From positions 827,888 to 891,887 of the forward strand of contig NZ_QRGA01000001.1 in NCBI RefSeq assembly GCF_003367175.1: a DNA stretch of 64,000 nt. Direction: 5' to 3'. How positions within the stretch are numbered: the first letter of the stretch is position 1; every line of letters starts with the position of its first letter. The DNA comes from Trinickia dinghuensis (GTDB taxonomy: Bacteria > Pseudomonadota > Gammaproteobacteria > Burkholderiales > Burkholderiaceae). The position numbers and the translations under genes are program-made. Below, in pieces: positions 1 through 7,925 of this stretch. A model generated the notes under the pieces. The model ran no database searches and was not told the origin of the DNA. It saw nothing but the letters and a program-made list of their open reading frames with translations.

Positions 1-67
1 AGACTGGAGGCGCTAGGGGTAACCCCTAGTTTGATAAATCATCGTTGCGAATATGTTAATAATCGAT
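1..67 (-). promoter_or_regulatory. Orphan copy of the DUF4148 promoter block, palindrome at 13-29
   Basis: This block matches the ones upstream of the three DUF4148 genes to the right. It holds the perfect palindrome CTAGGGGTAACCCCTAG and the conserved flank ending in AATCGAT. The -10 hexamer and its gene would lie just left of the window edge on the reverse strand. I infer another DUF4148 gene there. Confidence 0.7.
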
Positions 68-97
68 CGGACCAGTAGGCTGCGGTGCCCCGGCGAC

Positions 98-979
98 TCA
101 AGAAAACGCGGCCTGATAGACCTTCGGCGTCACGCCGGTTTGTTGTTTGAAGACGCGCGTGAAGTGAGATTGATCCGCGAAGCCGGTGCGCGCGCCGACT
201 TCGGCAATGGGCTTGCCCGCGCGCAGCATCGGCAGTGCATTGCGTACGCGCTCCTGCTGCTGAAACGCATGCGGACTCAGTCCCGCCTCGCGCAAAAAGG
301 CGCGCAGCAGAACGAACGGCGTGACGCCGAACTCGGCTGCAAGCGTCGATAAGGTCACGCGCGCATGCAAATCTTCGCGCAGCCGGCTCTTTACGGCCCG
401 TATCATTGCAGGCTCTCTTCGCACTAACGGTAGCGCGCTGCTGTGGCTCGCGTGTCGCGCGTAAAGGCCGACGATGGCGCAGGCGAGTACCTCGCTGCGC
501 TTGAAGCGGTCATTGTCCACTTCGGAGCACCAGTTCACGCCGTAAAGGTGCTGCGACAATTCGGCGTCGGCGATAAACGGACTCTGCAATTCGAATCGCT
601 CGCGCCGAGCAATGCCAAGCTCGTCGCAGTAGGCGGCGAGCGCCGCGGGCTGCACGTGTTCTACGCGCATCTTCCACTTGCCGCTATCGGCGGCCGCGCC
701 GGAATGCACGACCTCGGCATCGATGACGATGACATCGCCGCGGCGGCAGATGCGCCGTTGGCCGCGAGCCTCGACTGCCAAGGCTCCGCCGGTGATGACC
801 GCCAGGCAGTGCGTATCGTGTGCGTGCGGCGGATATCGGTGGCCGACGAACTCACCCTTGAGCATGACGGCGTCCATGACGTCAGGTGCCCGCCAGAGCT
901 TGATCGAACGCGTGGATGCGGCAGCTTTCATGACGGGATGATTAGACGAATCGTGGAAGAGGTCGGAGCACGTCATCAT
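98..979 (-). CDS. AraC family transcriptional regulator (cupin sensor plus HTH)
   Basis: A 293-residue one-component regulator. The N-terminal half is a cupin-like AraC sensor domain with HAHDTH near residue 53 (metal or ligand pocket). The C-terminal ~100 residues are a double helix-turn-helix AraC domain ending in the usual GFADQSHFTRVFKQQTGVTPKVY signature, given here only as the pattern GF-x-DQSHF-TR-FK. The start at 979 has a GAGG four bases upstream and overlaps the reductase gene by 38 bases. An internal Met at 931 is the alternative. It is the last gene of a reverse-strand group with the reductase and DUF2000 genes and probably controls them. Confidence 0.88.
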   Translation of the reverse strand: MMTCSDLFHDSSNHPVMKAAASTRSIKLWRAPDVMDAVMLKGEFVGHRYPPHAHDTHCLAVITGGALAVEARGQRRICRRGDVIVIDAEVVHSGAAADSGKWKMRVEHVQPAALAAYCDELGIARRERFELQSPFIADAELSQHLYGVNWCSEVDNDRFKRSEVLACAIVGLYARHASHSSALPLVRREPAMIRAVKSRLREDLHARVTLSTLAAEFGVTPFVLLRAFLREAGLSPHAFQQQERVRNALPMLRAGKPIAEVGARTGFADQSHFTRVFKQQTGVTPKVYQAAFS

Positions 980-1658
980 AGTCCTCGATCCGTGGCATCG
1001 GAATGCGCGGTTGCCGATCGAGCCTATCGATGAAATCGCACCAGCGCGTCAACGTGTTCGCTCGTTCCGAATCCGACACGTACGGGACGTGCCACGCAAA
1101 GAACGGCTCGAGCACTTCATAGCCGACGTATCCGAGCGTGCCTTGCAAGAGGTGGCGCAGCATGCCGCTCGCGAGTTCGCCGTGAATGCCTTGCGGACCG
1201 AACATGTGCTCGCGTCCCCCGAGGCTCACGCCGATCACGGCACGCTTGCCGACCATACCGCCGCGGCCGTAGATGCGCTTGCCGCCATATAGGGCGCCCG
1301 AGAGGAAGCAGCGGTCGATCCAGCCTTTGATCAGCGCGGGCACCGAGAACCAGTAGAGCGGAAACACGAGTATCAGCGTGTCGCTGGCCAGCAGGGCATC
1401 GACTTCGCGCCGGACATCGGCCGCAAGCGTATCGTGCGCGAGCGCGTGGCGTTGCTCCAGTGCATAGACTAGGTAATCGCTGTCGGCGCGAGCGGCGAAC
1501 TCATTGCCTCTAGCCACTGGATCGAAGTTGAGCGCGTACAGATCGGAGAAACTCACTTCGTCGCCGCGCAGCTCCAGTACGCGTCGGGCTTCGTGAGCCA
1601 TCGCCGTACAGAAGGAGCGCGGCTCCGGGTGGGCGTGGACGAGGTGAATTTTAGTCAT
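942..1658 (-). CDS. Flavodoxin-fold NAD(P)H oxidoreductase (quinone reductase type)
   Basis: A 238-residue protein of the Flavodoxin_2 family (the MdaB, KefF and NQO1 group), which moves two electrons from NAD(P)H through FMN to quinones or similar acceptors in the cytoplasm. The start HAHPEPRSF is the family's phosphate-binding loop. FPLYWFSVPALIKGWIDR (residues ~98-115) is the hallmark flavin-contact segment, followed by GVSLGG near 144. It lies between DUF2000 and the AraC regulator on the same strand, so a detoxification role under that regulator is likely but inferred. The substrate is unknown. Confidence 0.88.
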   Translation of the reverse strand: MTKIHLVHAHPEPRSFCTAMAHEARRVLELRGDEVSFSDLYALNFDPVARGNEFAARADSDYLVYALEQRHALAHDTLAADVRREVDALLASDTLILVFPLYWFSVPALIKGWIDRCFLSGALYGGKRIYGRGGMVGKRAVIGVSLGGREHMFGPQGIHGELASGMLRHLLQGTLGYVGYEVLEPFFAWHVPYVSDSERANTLTRWCDFIDRLDRQPRIPMPRIEDYDDVLRPLPRFV

Positions 1659-1726
1659 GGGGGATGGGTTTCCAGGCGAGGGCGGGAATCAAGGCGTTGA
1701 GTTGAGCGCACCCGTGCTCGCTTCCA

Positions 1727-2179
1727 TCATGCGAACAGCGAGAAGCCGCCGACCAGTTTGCCGACTCGGTTACGTGGCCCGAGCAGTCCGACCGCGACGT
1801 ACCGAAGCGATTCGCCGGCCTGGGTCGAGACGGCGTCGAGAAACGCGGCATAGTCGGTGGTGGTTTGTCCCTGCACGGGAAAGTCCACGACGTCGCAGTG
1901 GGGAAGCGACTTTTGACGAAGCTCGGTCAACTGATCGCTGGTGGCTTTGAGCACCGTAATGCCGATCGGAATGAGACCGGGATGGATCGTGCCGTCGCTT
2001 TCCAGCAGCGGCGCCCCGACGAGACGGCTGTGCCGCTGGCCCATCGTGAATGCGACTACCGCGGCTGCATTCGACGCTTTGCCGGGCGGCAGTGCTTCGT
2101 CGATGACGATGACGCAACGCTCAGACTTTTGCGGAATCTCGATGGTGTCCGCGGCATGTGCTTCCGTTTGCAAGAGCAA
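1727..2179 (-). CDS. DUF2000 family protein, TTG start
   Basis: A 150-residue protein matching DUF2000: RCVIVIDEALPPGKASNAAAV near the N-terminus and a conserved C-terminal YVAVGLLGPRNRVGKLVGGF stretch. Family members are small cytoplasmic proteins of unknown function, often found beside AraC regulators as here. The start is a TTG preceded by AGGAGAG at good spacing. No in-frame ATG occurs before residue 66, so TTG is well supported. It is first in the reverse-strand group with the reductase (68-base gap) and the AraC gene. Confidence 0.8.
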   Translation of the reverse strand: MLLQTEAHAADTIEIPQKSERCVIVIDEALPPGKASNAAAVVAFTMGQRHSRLVGAPLLESDGTIHPGLIPIGITVLKATSDQLTELRQKSLPHCDVVDFPVQGQTTTDYAAFLDAVSTQAGESLRYVAVGLLGPRNRVGKLVGGFSLFA

Positions 2180-2350
2180 CGGTTCTCTCCTGATGAACTG
2201 ACTGTGAAGAGAATGCTATGAGCTTGCTTGCGGAAAGTATTGGACGATTTTGCAGCGCTTGAAGCGGGGGCGTTCGCGCGTGGCGTCGCGCGTCGGCATC
2301 ACTGAGCCGGCCGCATCGTCGGTGCGCGGCGTTGGTGGGGCGACGCCGGG

Positions 2351-2382
2351 AAAAAGCGCCTAGCCGATCGAAGGGCTAGGCG
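2351..2382 (-). terminator. Rho-independent terminator after DUF4148 gene 1
   Basis: On the reverse strand a nine-pair stem built on GCCTAGCC / GGCTAGGC with an eight-base loop is followed by CTTTTTC. A near-identical hairpin follows DUF4148 gene 3 at 3755-3786. Confidence 0.8.
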
Positions 2383-2482
2383 GAAACCACCGGAGACCGG
2401 CGGCGGAGGTATCGATGCAAAGGCGGCTTGCCGTCGTTGTGACAAAGCAAGCCGCATTCAATTCGAATCAGCGAGGATCTTT
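2351..2482. repeat. Downstream duplicated block, copy A (pairs with 3755-3885)
   Basis: About 130 bases, from the terminator hairpin through a segment ending in GCGAGGATCTT, repeat almost exactly at 3755-3885. Differences are concentrated in the terminator loop plus a few single bases. Both copies lie at the same place downstream of a DUF4148 gene, so the duplicated unit was promoter, gene and terminator together. Confidence 0.85.
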
Positions 2483-2538
2483 GGCGTCGACCGGCGCGTC
2501 CACGTGGGCGCTGCCGGAAGACTTGTTGTGCAACCAGC

Positions 2539-2847
2539 TTAGATGCCGAAGAACAGCGACTTCGCGCCGTTTGCCTTTGCGGGAGCACCCGAAGCCGACG
2601 AACCGGCGTGCACGCCGCCGATCGCTTGATTGTTGCTGTTCTGCGCAATGACGCGCGCTTGGGCAACTTGAGCGTCTTCCGGATAGTACGGGTCGTTGCT
2701 CATGTTGGCGCGGCCACCGGCTTGTTCGAACTGAATGAGTTCAGCCTTGACTTGAGCGCGCGACACAGGGGCGTTCGATTGGGCGAAAACGGCTACCGGA
2801 GCGGAAATGGCGGCGGCGATAACAACGGCTTGAATGAGCGATTTCAT
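2539..2847 (-). CDS. DUF4148 family secreted protein, copy 1
   Basis: A 102-residue small exported protein. Residues 1-22 form a clear Sec signal peptide (MKSLIQAVVIAAAISAPVAV, cleavage after VFA). The mature part carries the DUF4148 pattern: VSRAQVKAELIQFEQAG, then NDPYYPEDAQVAQARV, and a G/S/A-rich tail ending in SLFFGI. The family is abundant in Burkholderiaceae, periplasmic or secreted, and of unknown function. GGAGGTAGT precedes the ATG. This copy diverges from the other two in the middle and tail (HAGSSASGAPAKANGAK). Its promoter block is at 2918-2992. Confidence 0.9.
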   Translation of the reverse strand: MKSLIQAVVIAAAISAPVAVFAQSNAPVSRAQVKAELIQFEQAGGRANMSNDPYYPEDAQVAQARVIAQNSNNQAIGGVHAGSSASGAPAKANGAKSLFFGI

Positions 2848-2917
2848 GATTACTACCTCCAGAGTTTATTTGTCTTGCTGCTTGTTTGATCGTGTTCGTT
2901 GCTGAACCGATGACTGC

Positions 2918-2992
2918 AGTGTAGGGGCTGGAGACCCTAGGGGTAACACCTAGTTTGATAAATCATCGTTACGGATTTGTTCATAATCGATT
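2918..2992 (-). promoter_or_regulatory. Promoter/operator block of DUF4148 copy 1
   Basis: On the reverse strand a near-perfect palindrome (2937-2953, one mismatch) lies 13 bases upstream of a TACACT hexamer (2918-2923). It would cover the -35 region, the usual place for an activator or response-regulator site. The block is repeated upstream of each DUF4148 gene. Confidence 0.65.
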
Positions 2993-3033
2993 GTCGCTCG
3001 CTGCGTCGAGGTGTTGCTTTCCGTCGCCCAAAT

Positions 3034-3063
3034 GACAACGGCGGCGCCATTTCTGGCGCCGCC
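3034..3063 (-). terminator. Hairpin after DUF4148 gene 2
   Basis: Perfect nine-pair stem GGCGGCGCC / GGCGCCGCC with a six-base loop just downstream of the gene. The following sequence (GTTGTCATTTG) is only moderately T-rich, so termination is less certain than for copies 1 and 3. Confidence 0.5.
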
Positions 3064-3087
3064 GGAGGACTTTGGGTAACGCCTGAA

Positions 3088-3396
3088 TTAGATACCGAAG
3101 TACAGCGACTTGCCGCCGGCGGTGCGCACGGGAGCACCCGAAGCCGACGAACCGGCTTGCACGCCACCGAAACCTTCATTGTTGCCGCTTTGCGCATGAA
3201 TGCGAGCTTGGGCGATTTGAGCATCTTCCGGATAGTACGGGTCGTTGCTCATGGTGGCGCGGCCACCGGCTTGCTCGAACTGAATCAGTTCAGCCTTGAC
3301 TTGAGCACGCGACACAGGGGCATTCGATTGAGCGAAAACGGCTGCCGGAGCGGAAATGGCGGCGGCGATAACAACGGCTTGAATGAGCGATTTCAT
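3088..3396 (-). CDS. DUF4148 family secreted protein, copy 2
   Basis: A 102-residue exported protein, near-identical in the signal peptide and first ~60 residues to the copies on either side. The start is the MKSLIQ methionine at 3396, preceded by GGAGGTAGT. A longer in-frame start five codons upstream would swallow the ribosome-binding site. The tail reads GFGGVQAGSSASGAPVRTAGGK and ends SLYFGI. Function unknown. Unlike copies 1 and 3 it lacks the common duplicated 3' block and has its own hairpin at 3034-3063. Confidence 0.9.
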   Translation of the reverse strand: MKSLIQAVVIAAAISAPAAVFAQSNAPVSRAQVKAELIQFEQAGGRATMSNDPYYPEDAQIAQARIHAQSGNNEGFGGVQAGSSASGAPVRTAGGKSLYFGI

Positions 3397-3466
3397 GATT
3401 ACTACCTCCAATGTTTGTTTGTCTTGCTGCTGTTTGCATCGTGTTCGTTGCTGAACCGATGACTGC

Positions 3467-3540
3467 AGTGTAGAGACTGGAGGTCCTAGGGGTAACCCCT
3501 AGTTTGATAAAACATCGTTACGGATTTGTTCATAATCGAT
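3467..3540 (-). promoter_or_regulatory. Promoter/operator block of DUF4148 copy 2
   Basis: Perfect palindrome CTAGGGGTAACCCCTAG at 3486-3502 upstream of the TACACT hexamer at 3467-3472 (reverse strand), with the conserved distal flank ending at 3540. Confidence 0.68.
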
Positions 3541-3754
3541 GAGGGGAGGTAGGTGCCACTCAACCCGTCGCTGGCACGCGAACCCGCTCCGTGCTGGCGT
3601 GATCCACCTCGGCTTGCCGCGGACCAACCGTCAAGGATGTCGATAGGGGAAAGGGGAATAAAGTCGCGCGGGCGCGCAGGACTGAGAAGTCGAGCATGCA
3701 CGCAAGATGCCGCCGCCTTCTCGATAGTGGCGGTGCTGATGTGGCAAAGCATGG

Positions 3755-3786
3755 AAAAAGCGCCTAGCCGGTTGATGGGCTAGGCG
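3755..3786 (-). terminator. Rho-independent terminator after DUF4148 gene 3
   Basis: Same GCCTAGCC / GGCTAGGC stem as at 2351-2382 with a different loop, followed on the reverse strand by a run of T. Confidence 0.8.
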
Positions 3787-3885
3787 GAAACCACCGGAGA
3801 CCGGCGGCGGAGGTATCGATGCAAAGGCGGCTTGCCATCGTCGTGACGAAACAAGCCGCATTCAATTCGAATCAGCGAGGATCTT
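3755..3885. repeat. Downstream duplicated block, copy B (pairs with 2351-2482)
   Basis: Second copy of the ~130-base 3' block. The loop and several single positions differ, but the rest is the same. Confidence 0.85.
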
Positions 3886-3943
3886 GGTCGTCAACCGGCT
3901 CGCCAACTTGGGCGCGGCCGGAGGACTTTGAGTAACGGCTGGA

Positions 3944-4252
3944 TTAGTTACCGAAGTAGAGCGACTTGCCGCCGGCGGTGCGCACGGGAGCACCCGAAGC
4001 CGACGAACCGGCTTGCACGCCACCGAACCCTTCATTGTTGCCGTTCCGCGCATTAACGCGAGCTTCGGCAGCTTGGGCATCTTCCGGGTAGTTCGGGTCG
4101 TTGGCCATGTTGACGCGGCCACCGGCTTGTTCGAATTGAACGAGTTGAGCCTTGACTTGAGCACGCGTCACAGGGGCGTTCGATTGGGCGAAAACGGCCA
4201 CCGGAGCGGAGATGGTGGCGGCGATAACAACGGCTTGAATGAGCGATTTCAT
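3944..4252 (-). CDS. DUF4148 family secreted protein, copy 3
   Basis: A 102-residue exported protein with the same signal peptide (cleavage after VFA) and DUF4148 core, here VTRAQVKAQLVQFEQAGG then NDPNYPEDAQAAEARV, ending SLYFGN. Start at 4252 with GGAGGTAGT upstream. Substitutions relative to copies 1 and 2 cluster in the charged core, while the leader is preserved, as expected for expressed paralogues. Function unknown. Confidence 0.9.
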   Translation of the reverse strand: MKSLIQAVVIAATISAPVAVFAQSNAPVTRAQVKAQLVQFEQAGGRVNMANDPNYPEDAQAAEARVNARNGNNEGFGGVQAGSSASGAPVRTAGGKSLYFGN

Positions 4253-4322
4253 GATTACTACCTCCAAAGTTTATTTGTCTTGCTGCTGTTTGCATCGTGT
4301 TCGTTGCTGAACCGATGACTGC

Positions 4323-4394
4323 AGTGTAGAGACTGGAGGTCCTAGGGTTAACTCCTAGTTTGATAAATCATCGTTACGGATTTGTTCATAATCG
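4323..4394 (-). promoter_or_regulatory. Promoter/operator block of DUF4148 copy 3
   Basis: Palindrome at 4342-4358, reading CTAGGGTTAACTCCTAG and so slightly degenerate, upstream of TACACT (4323-4328) on the reverse strand. Confidence 0.62.
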
Positions 4395-4456
4395 ACGCGC
4401 CGGCGGAGCAAGTGCAGTGCGCAAGCGGAGTGGCCTGCGTCGGCCGTTCAACCTGC

Positions 4457-5335
4457 TCAGCTTGCCGCCACGGCACGCAAGCACGCCGCAAAATCGTCGG
4501 AGATGCCCTGTCGATCGGGCGTCGAGCGCTCGACGATCCCGACTTCCCGGTAAAACGTCTCGTCGCCGAGAGTCAGCGTACGCACGGCCGTAGGAAAACG
4601 CAGCGGCGCGGCCTGCGGGACGATCGCGATACCTACGCCCGCGGCAACGAGTTCGACGATGCCCTGAAGCTCGTCCAACTCCACGGCATCGTTCACGTTG
4701 ATCCGCTTGCGCTTGAGGAAGCGGTCCACGAGCCGTCCGCCGAACGAATTGCGGTCGTATCGAATCAACGGCTCGCGAGCGAGCAGCGTGCGCCACGATT
4801 CCTTCGCGAACTTGCGCGGCACGAGCAGCACGAACGGCTCGCTGACGAGCGAGTGCCATTTCAATTCGGGTGGCAACGCGAAGGGCGGCTTGATGATGAC
4901 GGCAAGATCGAGTTCGCTCGAGTCGACCTGCGCGAGCAGACTCAACGACACGCCCGGCGATACCCGTATCCGCCAACCGGGCGAGACCGCGCGAAACTGG
5001 CGAATCGCGCCAACCAGTAGCGAAGTGTGCGCCGATGCGATCGCACCGATCCGTAGAAGCCCGGCGCTCTCGCTAGCCGCGCCTTGCGTAGCCATGCGTG
5101 CATACACGGCGAGCAGTTCCTGCGCGACGTCGACGGTGCGCTTGCCCGCTGCGTTCAGGCTGGCGGAACGGCCGGTGCGATCGAATAGGGCGAAGCCGAG
5201 TTCGTCTTCGAGACGCTGGATCTGCGCACTAACCGCCGATTGCGTCAGTCCGATCTGCGCGCCCGCGCGGGCGAAGGTGCCGTGGTGCACGACGGCGAGG
5301 AACGTTTTTAGCTCTCTCAGCATGATCCGATTCAT
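4457..5335 (-). CDS. LysR family transcriptional regulator
   Basis: A 292-residue LysR protein: winged HTH in residues 5-64 (TFARAGAQIGLTQSAVSAQI recognition helix), then a periplasmic-binding-protein-like effector domain (~90-290). Codon 5 (MLRELKTF) is a possible alternative start. It is divergent from the VOC gene at 5456 with a 120-base AT-rich spacer, which is the standard layout for a LysR regulator and its target. The ligand is unknown. Confidence 0.9.
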   Translation of the reverse strand: MNRIMLRELKTFLAVVHHGTFARAGAQIGLTQSAVSAQIQRLEDELGFALFDRTGRSASLNAAGKRTVDVAQELLAVYARMATQGAASESAGLLRIGAIASAHTSLLVGAIRQFRAVSPGWRIRVSPGVSLSLLAQVDSSELDLAVIIKPPFALPPELKWHSLVSEPFVLLVPRKFAKESWRTLLAREPLIRYDRNSFGGRLVDRFLKRKRINVNDAVELDELQGIVELVAAGVGIAIVPQAAPLRFPTAVRTLTLGDETFYREVGIVERSTPDRQGISDDFAACLRAVAAS

Positions 5336-5455
5336 CGAAAGAATTGTTGCTCAGATCGTAAATATATCGTTATTCATCCAATTTCATCATGGATAAGATG
5401 TCGTCCAGGCGTTCGATGAAACGCACCTTTCTTCAATTTTTGGAAGCTCCTCGCC

Positions 5456-5881
5456 ATGAATGCTCCGATCCTGCCGTTCCATATCGCGTTCCCCGTCAAC
5501 AGCATCGAGGAGGCGCGAGCGTTCTATGGCGACCTGCTGGGCTGCCCCGAGGGCCGCAGCGCACCCGACTGGGTCGACTTCAATCTCTATGGCCACCAGA
5601 TCGTCGCGCATCTCGCGCCTGGCGAGACGGGCGCGACCGCGACGAATGCCGTCGACGGGCACGGCGTACCGGTGCGCCATTTCGGTGCGATTCTGACGAT
5701 GCCGCAATGGACCGAGCTCGCCGAAAAGCTCAAGGCCGCCGGCGTCCAGTTCGTGATCGAGCCGTACATTCGCTTCAAGGGAGAGCCGGGCGAACAAGCG
5801 ACGATGTTCTTCCTAGACCCGAGCGGCAACGCCCTCGAGTTCAAGTCGTTCGCGGATCTCGGGATGCTGTTTGCGAAGTGA
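5456..5881 (+). CDS. VOC family protein (glyoxalase / extradiol dioxygenase fold)
   Basis: A 141-residue vicinal-oxygen-chelate protein. Candidate metal ligands at the expected places are H9 (PFHIAFPV), H49/H56 in the first module, H75 (VRHFGA) and the glutamate of ALEFKS near residue 129. [13 protein letters not shown] is the family's C-terminal hallmark. Members catalyse isomerisation, ring cleavage or epoxide opening, or bind antibiotics, and the substrate cannot be told from sequence. It is probably controlled by the divergent LysR gene. Confidence 0.85.
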   Translation: MNAPILPFHIAFPVNSIEEARAFYGDLLGCPEGRSAPDWVDFNLYGHQIVAHLAPGETGATATNAVDGHGVPVRHFGAILTMPQWTELAEKLKAAGVQFVIEPYIRFKGEPGEQATMFFLDPSGNALEFKSFADLGMLFAK

Positions 5882-6046
5882 CGTAGGCGGGGAAGCATCA
5901 CGCATAAGGAGATCGGTTGGCATGCCGTCTCGGGCGTGTCGCGAGCGGAATCGACGTTCAGGTTTCCGGACCAGTTCGAAGCGTTTCATTGGCATGAAGG
6001 GATGCAAACGCTCATGCATCGTCTTCTCGACTATCTCGTTGCCTGA
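5882..6046 (+). pseudogene. Remnant of a class I glutamine amidotransferase
   Basis: Straight after the VOC stop codon and in the same frame the sequence reads HKEIGWHAVSG, then FPDQFEAFHWHEG, then LMHRLLDYLVA and a stop at 6044-6046. KEIGW and the F-x-x-FHWH motif are characteristic of class I (GMP-synthase-like) glutamine amidotransferases. The nucleophile-Cys half and the region between FHWH and the tail are missing, and there is no start codon, so this is a decayed fragment. Confidence 0.55.
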
Positions 6047-6139
6047 TGCCCAACGCCGGCGCGACGGTGCGGCCGTTCGACAGTGCAACGCTAGGAGTTA
6101 GCCCCGCCTAGTGCGCTATATTGGAGCGGTCTCAACCTG

Positions 6140-7228
6140 ATGGCCCCAGCTGACCGGCGGCTCACACAAGGGGGAAACATCAAACGCACCGCGGCGTCAT
6201 GGCTTGAAACCTTCCCGCCGGGAGCCTTCGTGATGGTGATGGCTACCGGTATCGTGTCGATCGCGGCGCGCCTTGGTGGCTACCCAAAGATCGGGTGGGC
6301 GCTGTTTGCGATCAACGTGGTCGTGTATCCCCTGCTGTGGGTCATTACACTATGCCGGCTCGCCCGCTACCCCCGAGCGGTGCGCGCGGACTTGCCGGAC
6401 CACCAGCGCGGCCCGGGATTCCTGACGCTGATTGCAGCCACTGCCGTGATCGGCAATCAATGCTCGGCATACGATCTGCTGCCGGCCGTGTCGCTGTGGC
6501 TGCTCGTTGCCGCGCTCGTGCTCTGGTTCGTGCTGATCTACCCGTTTCTCACCGCGATGACGATCAGTCAGCGCAAGCCCAGCTTGCAGACTGGACTCGA
6601 CGGTACATGGCTGCTGCTCGTCGTCGCGACCGAGGCGTGTGCGATCCTGGCCGTTTCGGTCGCTCAGACGGCCGCCGATCCGCTCCCTTTCGCTCACCTC
6701 GCGCTGGGGCTATGGTTGCTCGGCGGCTTGCTCTATCTGATGCTGATCACGCTGATTTTCTATCGCTGGTGCTTCGTGCCGATGACGCCGCACGATCTGA
6801 CCGAACCCTGGTGGATCACGATGGGTGCGATGGCCATTGCCGCATTGGCGGGAAGCCGCTTGCTGCTGCTTGCACAAACGACGACCTTGTTTGCGCATGA
6901 TTTGCGCCCTGTGCTCTTTACGCTGACGACGGCGTTCTGGGCCATGGCCACATTCTGGATTCCTCAACTGGCGATTCTGTTCGTGGCGAAGCATGTAGTT
7001 GCGCGCGATCCGATCCGATACTCCGTCGCCGAATGGTCCGTCGTCTTTCCGATCGGCATGTACACCGCGGCCACGCACGTTTATGCAATTGCCGCGCCGG
7101 CCGCGTACCTGGAGATCGTGCCGAGCATCGTGATTTTGATTGCGTTCGCCGCGTGGGGGCTGGCGTTTATCGGTGCAATACGTGCAATGGTTCGCGCATT
7201 GGCCGGGAACGCTGCATACCCGCGGTGA
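6140..7228 (+). CDS. TDT/SLAC1 family transporter (tellurite-resistance/dicarboxylate type)
   Basis: A 362-residue inner-membrane protein with about ten hydrophobic segments. FPPGAFVMVMATGIVS near the start is the signature of the TDT family (TehA, malic-acid transporters, plant SLAC1), which carry dicarboxylates or anions. The context gives no substrate. It is upstream of and probably cotranscribed with the LysE-type exporter (52-base gap). The annotated ATG is the first available, and an in-frame ATG follows at residue 32 (FVMVMAT). Confidence 0.83.
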   Translation: MAPADRRLTQGGNIKRTAASWLETFPPGAFVMVMATGIVSIAARLGGYPKIGWALFAINVVVYPLLWVITLCRLARYPRAVRADLPDHQRGPGFLTLIAATAVIGNQCSAYDLLPAVSLWLLVAALVLWFVLIYPFLTAMTISQRKPSLQTGLDGTWLLLVVATEACAILAVSVAQTAADPLPFAHLALGLWLLGGLLYLMLITLIFYRWCFVPMTPHDLTEPWWITMGAMAIAALAGSRLLLLAQTTTLFAHDLRPVLFTLTTAFWAMATFWIPQLAILFVAKHVVARDPIRYSVAEWSVVFPIGMYTAATHVYAIAAPAAYLEIVPSIVILIAFAAWGLAFIGAIRAMVRALAGNAAYPR

Positions 7229-7280
7229 TCGTGCGAAAATCGGCTTCCGCATTCCGTACCCGAACAACAAGGAGAGACCG

Positions 7281-7919
7281 ATGACCGCATCAGCAGCCGT
7301 TTTCGCTATTCTTGCCGCGTTATGGCTAGGTGCCATGATCCCGGGGCCGAGCTTTGTGCTTGTCGCCCGCAATGCCATCGGTCTGTCTCGCAGCGATGGT
7401 CTAGCTACCGCACTCGGGATGGGTGCGGGAGGCATTCTGTTCGGGGGCGTCGCACTCGCCGGGCTCTATACGCTTTTGCAGGCTGTCGAATGGCTCTATA
7501 TCGGCTTGAAGATCGCCGGCGGCGCGTATCTGATTTACATGGCGTCGAAGATATGGCGCGGCGCCGATCGCCCGATCACGGTCGACGACTCACTCGCCAC
7601 TCAATCTCACAGTGCACGCAAGTCGTTCTGGATGGGCTTGACGACTCAGTTGAGCAATCCCAAGACGGCCATCTGGTACGGCAGTATCTTTGCCGCATTG
7701 CTGCCGCAGCATCCGCCGCTCTGGTGCTATTTCGCGCTGCCTCCGCTGGTGTTCGCGGTCGAATGCGGGTGGTACACGATCGTCGCGCTGTGCTTTTCGA
7801 CCAAGGCGCCGCGCGAGATGTATCTGCGAGCGAAGAAGTGGGTCGATCGCATCGCTGCGGTTGCGATTACCGGGCTTGGTCTGCGATTGATTCTCAACGC
7901 GCCCAAGGTCGGAATTTAA
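7281..7919 (+). CDS. LysE/RhtB family exporter
   Basis: A 212-residue inner-membrane exporter of the LysE superfamily with six hydrophobic segments. IPGPSFVLVARNAIG (residues 20-34) is the family signature, and TTQLSNPKTAIWYGS is the second conserved loop. Members pump out amino acids or related metabolites. The start at 7281 has AAGGAGAGA seven bases upstream. The longer open frame overlapping the TDT gene has no support. Confidence 0.9.
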   Translation: MTASAAVFAILAALWLGAMIPGPSFVLVARNAIGLSRSDGLATALGMGAGGILFGGVALAGLYTLLQAVEWLYIGLKIAGGAYLIYMASKIWRGADRPITVDDSLATQSHSARKSFWMGLTTQLSNPKTAIWYGSIFAALLPQHPPLWCYFALPPLVFAVECGWYTIVALCFSTKAPREMYLRAKKWVDRIAAVAITGLGLRLILNAPKVGI

Positions 7920-7925
7920 TCCGGC

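Larger units (their letters stand above)
2180..2538. other. Intergenic region between DUF2000 and the first DUF4148 gene
   Basis: About 360 bases with no convincing gene. The right half holds the duplicated 3' block and terminator of the DUF4148 gene, annotated separately. The left part (2180-2350) must contain the DUF2000 promoter, but I see no clear hexamers. Confidence 0.6.
3397..3943. other. Spacer between DUF4148 copies 2 and 3
   Basis: About 550 bases. It holds the promoter block of copy 2 (3467-3540), an unduplicated stretch (3541-3754) in which I see no gene, and the terminator/3' block of copy 3 (3755-3885). Confidence 0.6.

Noticed and set aside
3486-3861. Short open frames between DUF4148 copies
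   Set aside because: Overlap the promoter and terminator blocks and differ between the duplicated copies; not genes.
1-4394. Possible CRISPR array from repeated sequence blocks
   Set aside because: The repeats are 65-75 bases, spaced by about 500-2900 bases containing genes, and sit at promoters. They are duplicated gene control regions, not CRISPR.
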